Part shown: one piece after another, positions 54,752 through 64,000 of the stretch
Layout: each line of letters starts with the position of its first letter
How positions within the stretch are numbered: position 1 is the stretch's first letter
DNA from: Myrica gale
Taxonomy: Eukaryota > Streptophyta > Magnoliopsida > Fagales > Myricaceae
Length of the DNA: 64,000 bases
NCBI GenBank assembly: GCA_963930655.1
Contig: OZ005617.1
Location: 9,736,501 to 9,800,500 of the forward strand
Direction of reading: 5' to 3'
The notes under the pieces: generated by a model
Told to the model about the DNA's origin: nothing
Seen by the model: the letters and a program-made list of their open reading frames with translations, nothing else
Database searches by the model: none
Made by a program: the position numbers and the translations under genes

Positions 54752-56417
54752 TGAGTCTAAAAAACAACCCAAAAGGGGGGAGGTGAATTGGTTTTTCAAA
54801 AACTTACCACTTTTTCGATTAAAACACAGATCTGAAAAATGTTATTTCTCTAAGGATAAAAATGCAGATATGAATATACTAAATGATAAGCTAAATATAA
54901 GCAATGAATCATGAATCATAAAGCATCACAAATATGGATATAAAACGAATAATAAGCGAGATAGAGTTAGAGAGATAACACTGTATTTTTAGGTGGTTCG
55001 GCCAAACACGTGCCTACGTCCACCCCCAAGGCTATTGACTTCCTTGGGCTTCCTCCACTATTCTCCAAATAGCGAATATACCTTAGCTTCCGGGGTGCTA
55101 AGGAACCTTTACAAAGTGTTTTCTGAGCTTACACTTTAACTCTCTCTCATAAATCCTCAACACCTAGAGGACCTCTTCTACCCAACGAGTAGGACAAGTG
55201 TTTTCCCTAACACTCAAATGTTTTACAAAGGATGGTTACAATGAAGGCTCTATAAGCCGAATGATCAAATGAGGCACAAAATGTTGAATGGCTCTCTAAG
55301 CCAAATAAACAAGTTGAAAGCTCAAATAAGCAAGTGGAAAGCTCAAATCGTATGGAATGTCTCTCTAAGCCAATGAAAATCTCAATACATGAGGAATGGC
55401 TCTCTAAGCCGAATATGCAAATGAAAAGCTCAATAGATTGCAATAAGATGAAATTATTGAACGAAACCTAACGTTTGGCAGGTGTGAGCACAAGCTCTCT
55501 TGGTAGGCGTTGTTTTCCCTCTTCTTCAAATAGCTTTCTCTCTCTAGAAGTTAGGGCAAAGTGAGCTTGCAAGTGGGTTGTCCCTTCTTCAAGAAATCTC
55601 TCTCTCTTTGGAGGCTAGGTTGTCAATGATGAGCAAGAGAAGAAGATTTGACAATGGAGCTTTGTTCTTAAATGATTCAACAAGTGAAAACTTCAGATAC
55701 TACTTTCTCTCTCTATCGAAGGTAGTTTTTGAATATTGATGCAAATCCCCCTCTTTCTCTCTCTATCTTCTTCTATTTAAAGTCTTCTAGGGAACAAGGG
55801 TCTTCTTGGAATATTTGAGAGCCGTTAGAGGTCATTTGGGACCATTTGGAGACTTTTTGAATCATTTGGCGTCACTCTAGGAAATCTGTAAAATCGCGCA
55901 ATGTGTCGACACCATGTTTTCTATGTGTCGACACCTTCTTCTCAAATTTCAAAATTTATTTGAAATTTAACGGAGACCGGTCGTCGAGCAGTTGGCGAAC
56001 GTGAAGAGTCTGTAAAGTTTTCTGCAAGGGCGCTCGAGCGCTGGTCGAGCGGTTGTCGAACATGAAGTGAATTTGGCATTTTGGAAGCTTGAGTTTTGGG
56101 TCAGTGTAATGTGTCGACACTATGGTCTAATGTGTCGACACTTCCCACACTTAGTCTGAAAAATTTGTTCTTTGACAACAACTACTTCAATTCAACATTT
56201 CTCAAAGAACACCTACATTATAAAAATTGACCAATTAACTTATGTAATGGTATTCAAGTATACTTAAAAATAATTTAAAGAAATAACCTCAATCTTTGAA
56301 ATATACTTTAGAAATTTTGGATTGTCAAGATAAATTCAAAAATCTTCAAAGCACTTGGAATTTTTGTTATCATCAAAATCAAATATGGATTGTTTGCAAA
56401 ACAACCTTGGGCTAACA
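54752..56417 (-). mobile_element. Copia-type LTR with adjacent polypurine tract
   Basis: On the minus strand it starts TGTTAGCCCAAGG (56417), directly after the purine tract AAAAAAGGGGGAGAT (56418-56432), and ends TTTTAGACTCA (54752). It is therefore the 3' LTR of a minus-strand copia-like element. Inside are paired GTGTCGACAC palindromes (55903-55934 and 56111-56141), a 7-bp CGCTCGA/TCGAGCG hairpin (56031-56051) and several CTCTCTAAGCC-type repeats (55235-55430). An inverted relative lies at 56915-57858. The target duplication was not found. Confidence 0.75.
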
Positions 56418-56914
56418 ATCTCCCCCTTTTTTATTATAACAAAATCATTTTAAAAGCAACACTTTGCTAAGAAATAGAAAAGCTCCCCCTGAGAACAAGC
56501 TTGAGTTTTTCATGACTTTTTAGCAAAATGGACTTTGAGATTTTACAAAAAATTTGCAAGAGTTTCCTTGGTAAATGGAGGTTTCTCAAAATTTTATAAA
56601 CATGAAAAAGGACTTCTATAACCTTCCTTCAAACTCCCAAACTTCCAATGTACCAATAGATCACAAGACTTCATATATTTGAGATTTGAAAGTTAGAAAT
56701 ACTACCTCTGTGGTAAGTCTCATAAAGCTGAAAAATTTGCACTTGAGTGCAAGGAGATAGGTGCTTTCTCAAATATCTTTACAATCACCATTAGATAACC
56801 AAGAGGATGAGTGATTATAAAATCCAACATAAATATACTAGAGATATTAGAGACAATTAAGAGTTGGAAATCATAACAATTAAGAGTCTCATAAATCTGA
56901 CCAATTTGCACTTC

Positions 56915-57858
56915 TAAGTGTCGACACATTGTACTTACACCTGAGACGTGTTTTTCCAGACCAAAACAAGTGTCGACACATTGACCTTATGGTTTCGACA
57001 CATTGCACTGACTCCCGAATGTCAATTTTCAGTTCATTTTTTGATGTGTCAACACATGTCATCCATGTGTCAGCACATGCCACAGTTTGAAGATTTGTCG
57101 GAAAGACGTCAGAACCTTCTAATCGGCTCCTTAAATCATGGGCACCTTTCCAACGGTCCTTCTCACCTACCTCGATGACCGTTGAAGACAAGATGGTTTA
57201 AATACAAGAGACAAGATGTTAAAGGAGAGAGCTCGCCCGCACGAATTTTGAGTTTATTTCTCCAACCTAACTTCTTGAAGAGAGAGAAAAGTTTTGAAGA
57301 AGAGAGAAGACCGCACATATCAAGAAATCTTGTTATTTCCCTGCCACATCTCAGGTTTCTATTGTGATTTTTGTCTTCTAGCTCTCCTTTGTACTTTACA
57401 CTTATATATTTGGCTTTAAAAGTCATTCTGTGAGTTTCTCCTTGTACCCATTCAATTTAAATCTGGTGAGTGTTGGGTAAACACTGGTTCCTACTCTTGT
57501 GGGTAGAAGAAATCCTTTGGTTTTGGGATTTATGGAGAGAGTTGAAGCGTAAGCTCGAAAAACGTTTTGTAAAGGTTCCTTAGGACCCGAGAAGCTAAAG
57601 TGTATTTGTTATTTGATAGATAGTGGAGAAAGCCCAAGAAAGTCAATAGTCTTGGGGGTGGATGTAGGCAAGTGTTGGCCGAACCACCTAAAATTACGGT
57701 CTCATCTCTCCAACTCTTATCTCCTTTTATTCTTCTCATACTCCTGCTCGTTGTTCTTGTGGCTTATTGTTCTTTTGTTTTAAATATATCTTGAAAAAGT
57801 TTTAATTTTAATAAAACTCAATTCACCCCCCTCTTGGGTTGCTACTTAGACTTTAACA
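56915..57858 (+). mobile_element. Inverted relative of the copia LTR, 5' truncated
   Basis: Compared with 54752-56417 read on the minus strand, it has the same order: GTGTCGACAC cassettes (56918-56927, 56970-57001), GGTTCCTTAG, AAGCCCAAG..GTCAATAG, TGGGGGTGGA, GGCCGAACCACCTAAAA, TTCACCCCCCTCTTGGGTTG and the end CTTAGACTTTAACA. It points the other way, so the region 54.8-57.9 kb is a large imperfect inverted repeat. The first few hundred bases of the LTR are missing. Between the two (56433-56914) lies sequence with an internal duplicate (AATTTGCACTT phrases at 56735 and 56900) and no gene. Confidence 0.65.
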
Positions 57859-57906
57859 ATCTAACAATTATTAAATCGTTGGAAATTAAGTTAAAGAGGC
57901 AACTAT

Positions 57907-59113
57907 TACTCATTAAAACAAAAACCGCAAATAACAAGCTGAAATTTACCCAAAATCGAAATTTATATAATCCCAAATTAACACTAAATCAAGCTAATCT
58001 TTAATGAAACTAAACAGATAATATATTGAGCTAAAAATCAAGCTAGACTAGGAAGCACATTGACAATATATGAGATGAAAATCGAAAAGCTCTAAATCAA
58101 GATTCTATAGCTTTCATATTTGCATTCAAATCACAAGATTTTGAAAATCAATCCATGGCCATTGTAATACAAGTGAAATGAAGCAATAAAAAGTAAGAAA
58201 AGATGCAAAATCAAAGATAAACAGGCAAGAAATAGAGAAACAAAAAATCAAATGGGTCTAAGGTAAAAATTTAGAAAATAAACCATTAAATTCAAAATAC
58301 ACATAGAGGGAAAGTTAAAGCATGAAACTAGAAGAGAAATGGTAGTGGTCTGTGGTAGCAAAGAGTGGCTGAGGTGGCCATAAGCGGTTTGGAGGTGGCT
58401 TGAAATGACTGGTTGGTTTTAAGAGTTCCAAACCAACCTTACTTCCTTTTCTCCTCTAGGTCTTCTCTTCCAAGTGAATTTCTTTTGCTACTCAAAAACC
58501 TATCTCTTCAGCTGCCACATGGCACAATCCTAACCCTTCAAAAAGTTCTAATCCAAAGGCTTAGAATGATTGTCCTAAAAGAGAGATCTTTGTCCCCACT
58601 TTTAAACCCTTATTACAATATCTTTTAATATCTTTTATGCTTAGAGTCTTTTATGTAGGTCAGCTGGTCGTCTGAGTCTCATTAAAACTAAAACCGAAGT
58701 TAACAAGCTAAAATTTACCCAAAACCTAAATTAACATAATCCGAAATTAACACTAAATCAAGCTAATCTCTAATGAAACTAAACAACTAATATATTGAGC
58801 TAAAAATCAAGCTAGATTAGGAAGCAATTGACAATATATGAGCTGGAAATTGAAAAACCCCAAATCAAGATTCTAGGTTTCATATTTGCATTCAAATCAC
58901 AAAATTCTGAAAATCAATCCACGGGCATTGTAATACAAGTGCAATGGAAGCATAGAGAGTAAGAAAAGATGCAAAATCGAAGTTAAGCAAGCAAGAAATA
59001 GAGAAATAAAAATCCCAATGGGTCTAAGCTAAAAATCTAAAAAATAAACCATTAAGTTTGAAATACACATAGATGGAAAGGTAAAGTATAAAACTAGAAG
59101 GGAAATAGTGGTG
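57907..59113. repeat. Direct duplication, two copies of about 430 bp
   Basis: 57913-58345 and 58678-59106 are near copies (shared phrases CTAATATATTGAGCTAAAAA, TTTGCATTCAAATCACAA, ATGGGTCTAAG, ATACACATAGA), separated by a 330-bp unique segment with GT-rich sequence. The copies have drifted by a few percent to 10 percent by eye. The second copy is cut or followed immediately by the copia LTR at 59119. No coding frame. Confidence 0.8.
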
Positions 59114-59369
59114 GTTTTGATAACTTTAGAGAGATTTGGAGAAAAACTGTGTGTTGTCTTCGTTGAGACCCTCTATTATATAGGAAGATTACACCGCTAT
59201 AATTACATAGATTCTAGCTACGGAAATAAAAGTTGTACAATCAAAGGAAAATAACCGATCAAGCTATACAAGGAAATAATCGGAGAGGAAAATCATAACG
59301 TTCAATTGTAAGTTTGAATTTGAATTGACCATAAATTGGCCATCTATGTTGTCCAATGACATCCCCCCC

Positions 59370-60870
59370 TTAAATTGATGCGGGTAAGAATTTGCTAACA
59401 AGAAATTGATGGCCCTGACGGGTCATGGGTTTGGTGAAGATATCTGCAACCTGTAGAGTGGTGGAAATGTGTAGGAGAGTAATCACTTTGCGATCAAATG
59501 CTTCACGAATGGAATGACAGTCAACTTCAATGTGGTTGGTCCGTTCAAGGAAGACAAGATTGGCAGCAATTTGGAAGACACTTGTGTTATCGCCATGAAG
59601 AGGAGTAGGATGTGCTTGTGAAAAGCCATGTTCAGTGTGGAGACCACGTAGCCAGATAATTTTGGAGCAGGCAGCAGACATAGCACGGTACTCAGCTTAA
59701 GTAGAGGACATAGAGACACAATCATGCTTCTTACACTTCCAAGAGATAAGAGAGTCGCCAAGGAACATACATCATCCGGTAGTGGATTTTCGGGTATTGG
59801 GACAACCAGGCCAGTTGACATCACAATATGCTTGCAGCTAAAGTGACGCATTTGCAGGAAAAATCAAACGACGAGTAGGAGAGCCAAGAAGATAATGAAT
59901 GATTCGACGGATAGCAGCGTGATGAAGATGCCGAGGAGCTTGCATAAACTTGCTGACAGCATGAACATCATAAGATATGTCGGGTCGAGTGACAGTGAGG
60001 TAGATAAGAATACCAACCAACCGGCAGTAAAGAGTGCGATCATCAAGAAGGTCGCCTTCATCACTCCGATATTTGACATTTATTTCCACAGGGGTGTCAA
60101 CAGGGATAGTCTCGGTGAGGCCAGCCAAAGTGACAAGGTACTGGATATATTTGCTCTAAGTCAAGAAAATACCTTGTGGCTGACGATGGACCTCCAAACC
60201 CAAGAAGTAGGTGAGATGACCGAGATCTTTCATATGGAAGGTGGTATGTAGTAGCTGTTGAAGCTTAGAAATGGCACCAAGATCAAAACTAGTAATGATA
60301 ATATCGTCCACATAAACGAGAAGGACTAAACCAGTAGCTGTCTTTTGCTAAAATAAGGAAGAGTCATACTGATTTTGGGTGAATGAGAAGCCATGTAGAG
60401 TGCTTCAAAAATTTTCAAACCATGCTCGTGGAGCCTGCTTCAAACCATACAAAGAACGGTTTAATTTACAAACATCATTGAGAGAAGAGGTATGCATACC
60501 GTAAGGGAGTCTCATGTAAACATCTTCCTAGAGATTCCCATGTAAGAAAGTGTTCTTGACATCCATATGATGTAAGGGCTAGGATTGAGAGGCGGCAAGT
60601 GCAAGAAGTGTGCGCACAGTGGCCATCTTGGCCACAGGTGGGAAGGTCTCATCATAGTCCAGACCATATTCTTGTTTATTCCCAAGAGCAACCAATCGGG
60701 CCTTATAGCGGTCTAAAGATTCTGAAGCTTGATAAAGAAGACCCATTTACTGCCAATTGGTTTCACAGAATGAGGGCAGGCCATAATGTCCTATGTTTGA
60801 TTTTCTCCAAGTGCTTGGAGCTCTGCGTCCATTGCTTTATGCCATAACTCATGTTCCATGGCCTATTTAT
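59370..60870 (-). pseudogene. Copia reverse transcriptase / RNase H, broken
   Basis: 60128-59838 reads AGLTETIPVDTPVEINVKY, YCRLVGILIYLTVTRPDISY, FMQAPRHLHHAAIRRIIHYL. 59681-59370 reads the RNase H region (IIWLRGLHTEHGF, PTPLHGDNTSVFQIAANLVF, RTNHIEVDCHSIRE, ADIFTKPMTRQGHQFL). Upstream RT pieces, including a region for a YVDDI-like box (about 60300-60320), are present in changing frames to about 60870. Multiple stops and shifts are present. Confidence 0.8.
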
Positions 60871-61299
60871 ACAATGAGGGAATAGGAATGGTGGACAAAG
60901 TAGCTATCAAGGCTAAAGCAGAAGAGAAATTAAACAGATATGGGGGTCTACGAATGTGTGTACTTTGTCTTAGAGGTGCAAGGGCATTGGTAGGAGTTGA
61001 AATAGGATTAGCAGCCAAGGAATGATCGAGGGAATCCAAAAGAGGATCTGATGCCGATGTACGTCTTTGATACACTAAGAGAGGCTTTGGACTGGGGGAA
61101 GCTGCAGTAGAATTCGAAAACAAAGGAAAAACATATTGTGATGCAAAGTTTTGATCACAATGAGTGGTGAAAAAATACTGATTTTCCACAAAAACGACAT
61201 TCCGAGAAATACGAGTTATATGGAGGAGAGGATCATAACAGATGAATCCTTTCTGGGAAACAGAGTAGCCTAGAAAAGCACACTTGACTGACTGAGCTG

Positions 61300-62013
61300 T
61301 TAGTTTAGTGCGTTCGTGAGCTGGGAGATGAACAAAGAGAATACAACCAAAAGTACGAAGATTAGAATACTATAGAGCATAACCAAATAAATGGAGGAGA
61401 GGAGATACATTGCCCAATGATGGAGAAGGTTAGTGGTTGATGAGGTGAACAACCATGGAGAGAGCTTCACACCAGAAGCAAGATGGCACAGAGGACTCAA
61501 GCAGAAGTGTCGGACACCATTTTGTTGTGGTGTGGATGGGCAACAACACTGAGAAATGATCCCTTTAGTTTGAAGAATTTCCTGAAAAATATTAGACATG
61601 TATTCCCCTCATTATCAGAACGCAGAACTTTTATCTTCGCAGAAAATTGAGTTTCTAGATGAGCACATAGAATCTTAAACACAAAGAAGACCTCGTCCTT
61701 AGAATGGAGAAAATATATCCAAGTGAATCTACTATAGTCATCAATGAAGGTGACGAAATATTTGTAGTGGGCATGAGAGATTATAGGTGACATGCCCCAC
61801 ACATCACTATGTATCAATTCAAAAGGTTGAACTTCATGAGGAGTGTGAGTTGGAAAAGGCAGAGTTTTGCTTTTCCCAAGTTTACAAGAATTGCAATCAA
61901 AATGAATAGCACTAACCGAAAGTTCTTCTTTAGTCTCAAGTAAATCAGAATGTAACAAATTATGAACTACATGAGTATTTGGATGGCCTAAGCGTTTATG
62001 GCTAATTCGGTTA
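61300..62013 (-). pseudogene. Copia integrase, frameshifted
   Basis: The HHCC-type start (HKRLGHPN, then CNSCKLGKSK) is followed by the catalytic core with FELIHSDVWGMSPI, YFVTFIDDYSRFTW and VLRSDNEG. A frameshift near 61600 follows, after which 61599-61300 reads CCCPSTPQQNGV, the region of the third catalytic residue. The first two Asp residues are present; the last segment is out of frame. Not functional as it stands. Confidence 0.8.
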
Positions 62014-62451
62014 TCAATTTGAACAGAATGACAAGAAATAAAATTCAAAGGTAAAGTAGATAAGAGTAGATGCAGAGGAAAAGACATCCCACTTTAGGCC
62101 CTTCACGACCATCCTCCCGGATACTTGATCCTGCACAATACAACCAAATTGAGAAAATTGGACGTGACAACCATTGTCAACCAACTGACCCACGGAAACA
62201 AGACTAGTAAAAAGACCAGGAGAAATAAAAACATTTGTTAATGAGGTAGAAACATCACCAACAACAGTGATAGACAAAGGACTGCCATCGGCAGTATGTA
62301 TCTTGAGATTTCCTGTATATTTTTGGACATTTGTAAGAGGAACAATATTGTTGGTCATATGGTGGGAAGCTCCAAAATCAAAATACCAAGGTTGTGAGAA
62401 TGAAATTTTTTTTATCTGATACCCTAGGGCAGAGAATGCATAAATAATCAT
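62014..62451 (-). pseudogene. Copia protease region
   Basis: The pre-protease motif WYFDFGASHHMT corresponds to the aspartic protease active site (usual D-S-G-A, here D-F-G-A). It is followed by VGDVSTSLTNVFISPGLFTS, then LVSVGQLVDNGCHVQFS, then GCIVQDQVSGRMVVKG. The Ser to Phe change in the active-site triad would be damaging. The frame ends in the spacer before integrase. Confidence 0.8.
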
Positions 62452-62466
62452 TTTTGGAGTTATGGA

Positions 62467-63240
62467 CTAAATGGGACTTGGAACATGTGGTGTAGGAGAA
62501 GCGGTAGTGGCAGAGCTAGAATCACTCGAAGAATCAACTGAGACATTGTAGGCTTTTCTGATTTCTTTGGAGCACTCATTGATGACGTAACTAGGTTTTT
62601 TGCAATAATGACAAAACTTTTTGGGGCAATTGGCAGCATAATTACCAAATCCCTTGCAACTGAAGCACAGAACAGTACTCATGTCCCTCCCGCGATTCCT
62701 CCATTGCACAGCGTAAGCCACGAGAATAGGTGCAGAAGTGGACTGACGCTGGTCCATGGGTGTGTGAGTAAGAAGACGTTTCTCTTCACGAAAGATATCG
62801 CTCAAATATGCATCCAAAGTGGGAACAGTCTCTCTGTTCATGAGATTAAATCTTGTGGCTTCAAATTCCGATCGGAGTTTCATAAGAAATTGATCTCTCT
62901 TACTTGTTCATTCACGAATTGAACTGCAGCAAGACCATCAGGAGGTATAGTAGCATAGACAATATCAGCATACTCAATACAAAGATTCATGAATGAGAAT
63001 AGAATCTTAGATGGAGAGCTTGTCCTGGGTAAGAGTTGATAACTCAAGCTCTAATTGAAACTTGCGAGCATTATTTTTTTTATTATATAGCTTCTTCAAG
63101 TAGTTCCACATTTCGGTAGCAGTTTTGGATAGTCGAAGATTCAGAACAATATTTGGTTCAACCGACCCGAGAATCCATGACATAACTTGAGCGTCCTGGA
63201 CCACCCAACGGAGTCAACACCAACGAGAATATGGCCTCGT
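62467..63240 (-). pseudogene. Copia Gag with zinc knuckles
   Basis: 63204-63007 carries the UBN2-type capsid region (VMSWILGSVEPNIVLNLRLS, TATEMWNYLKKLY). 62883-62467 continues (LRSEFEATRFNLMN, VPTLDAYLSDIFREEKRLL) to two CCHC-like knuckles: CFSCKGFGNYAANC (the usual His replaced by Asn) and CHYCKKPSYVINEC (usual His also changed). A break near 62890-63000 separates the two frames. The nucleocapsid is therefore probably inactive. Confidence 0.8.
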
Positions 63241-64000
63241 TAATACAACAGAATAACCTAACAGTATCCAAAAATCACAGATCAAGCACCCCTGAGTGGA
63301 AAAGTATCTCAAATGAATCTGCACTGTAACATCACGACATGAATCTGCACGTGTCTCTCCCAAGTCACGTAACACACACTAGTGAATGATCAGCAATGTA
63401 GCAACACATTGTGAATCTGCACTGTAACACCCACTAGTGCAAAAGTATTAACGTGTCTCTCCCAAGCCAACAGCAACAATAATGGCACCCAAAAAAAACA
63501 ATAAAGTCACACGTCAATAATATCACTAGCAATAATAAAACGACGATAACCAGGAGAAAATCACCAAGAAGCTTCGAATCAGAAATGAAATGGCCAAAAA
63601 CAGCAAACCGAGCCAAGAAGGACCGAGATCCAACAAGCGAAGAAGTTGCGACAACACCCAACGAGAAGATCTACGAAAACAAAACAGCCCCCAAGAGCTA
63701 CGGCAACGACGAACTAACAGCACAGAAGAGTTGTGACTACGACGAGAGCCGAGATCCACCAGGAGCACCAGCAGAACATCGGCTAGAGACAGCACCCAAG
63801 GCGAAATAAAAATTCACTCGGAAACGAATCATAACAACAGAGAGTCGAAGGTAGATAATGAACAAGAATCCCATGAAAAGAGACGAGAAGCTAAAGATCG
63901 GGAATGACCTGAAATCCCACGAATCGAGAAACAAGACACGCAGAAACGAGAAACTCAAGTTAGGATAAGGGCTCTAATACCATGATAACTTTAGAGAGAT

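Larger units (their letters stand above)
59119..64000 (-). mobile_element. Near full-length Ty1/copia element, running off the window
   Basis: The 3' LTR is 59119-59361 (TGATAAC..AATGACA), preceded on the minus strand by the purine tract AAGGGGGGGA. The 5' LTR begins at 63983 with the same TGATAACTTTAGAGAGAT and continues beyond the window. The primer site TGGTATTAGAGC occupies 63982-63971. The internal region is 4.6 kb with Gag, protease, integrase, RT and RNase H in copia order, but frames change many times. LTRs of only about 243 bp fit a compact copia lineage. Bases 63240-63970 are leader with no gene. Confidence 0.93.

Noticed and set aside
1-64000. CRISPR arrays, bacterial operons or integrated viral genes
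   Set aside because: No regularly spaced repeats, no prokaryotic gene order and no viral replication or capsid signatures other than retrotransposon domains.

Overview
The window is nuclear DNA of a flowering plant, most likely a woody eudicot. The evidence is one intron-split plastid-protein gene of eudicot type, AT-rich intergenic sequence, and dense nested plant transposons (Ty1/copia, Ty3-type long terminal repeats (LTRs), L1-type LINEs, hAT, CACTA, MULE and MITEs). I see no rRNA genes, no functional tRNA genes and no CRISPR arrays. Almost every long open frame belongs to a transposon or is a broken gene piece.

The only gene that looks intact is on the minus strand between 39.7 and 48.6 kb: a PAP/fibrillin protein of the FBN2 type (plastoglobule and thylakoid lipid association). 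It has three exons (48584-47980, 40540-40345, 40039-39728) whose phases fit exactly and give about 370 residues. Its 7.4-kb first intron holds a 5'-truncated ORF1-only LINE with a 13-bp target duplication, and an hAT element that itself contains a second ORF1-only LINE. A second, broken copy of FBN2 exon 3 plus adjoining intron lies at 5.3 kb beside CACTA transposase-related sequence.

Layout. 0-8.4 kb: CACTA ends, copia and hAT remnants, the captured FBN2 fragment and CACTA coding and subterminal repeats. 9.9-12.6 kb, 15.9-19.6 kb and 21.4-25.4 kb: three very long LTRs of one Ty3-like superfamily; the third is a solo LTR with a TAAAA duplication. A MULE (13.2-15.9 kb) and an RFWD3-like gene fragment (19.8-21.1 kb) lie between them. 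26-27.5 kb: FAR1/FRS-type transposase-derived pseudogene. 28.2-30.0 kb: internally deleted copia element with both LTRs and an AGAAG duplication. 30.3-39.0 kb: one L1-type LINE (ORF1 plus ORF2), split by an hAT element that landed inside the ORF1 zinc knuckle (8-bp duplication GTCATTGT) and by a solo-type LTR inside ORF2. 49.9-54.2 kb: copia reverse transcriptase remnant carrying two independent solo LTRs in opposite orientation, one of them holding a MITE. 54.8-57.9 kb: an inverted pair of copia LTRs. 59.1-64.0 kb: a nearly full-length but frameshifted copia element whose 5' LTR runs off the window.

The most unusual signal is RNA-like structure inside the LTRs. The Ty3-like LTRs share a tandem array of three or four bulged hairpins with a conserved purine-rich loop; their stems differ in sequence but stay paired between copies through compensatory changes. 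A second LTR family carries two tRNA-like Pol III promoter units, antisense to the LTR, at the same positions in both copies. Short perfect-hairpin cassettes are shared between LTRs of otherwise different families.
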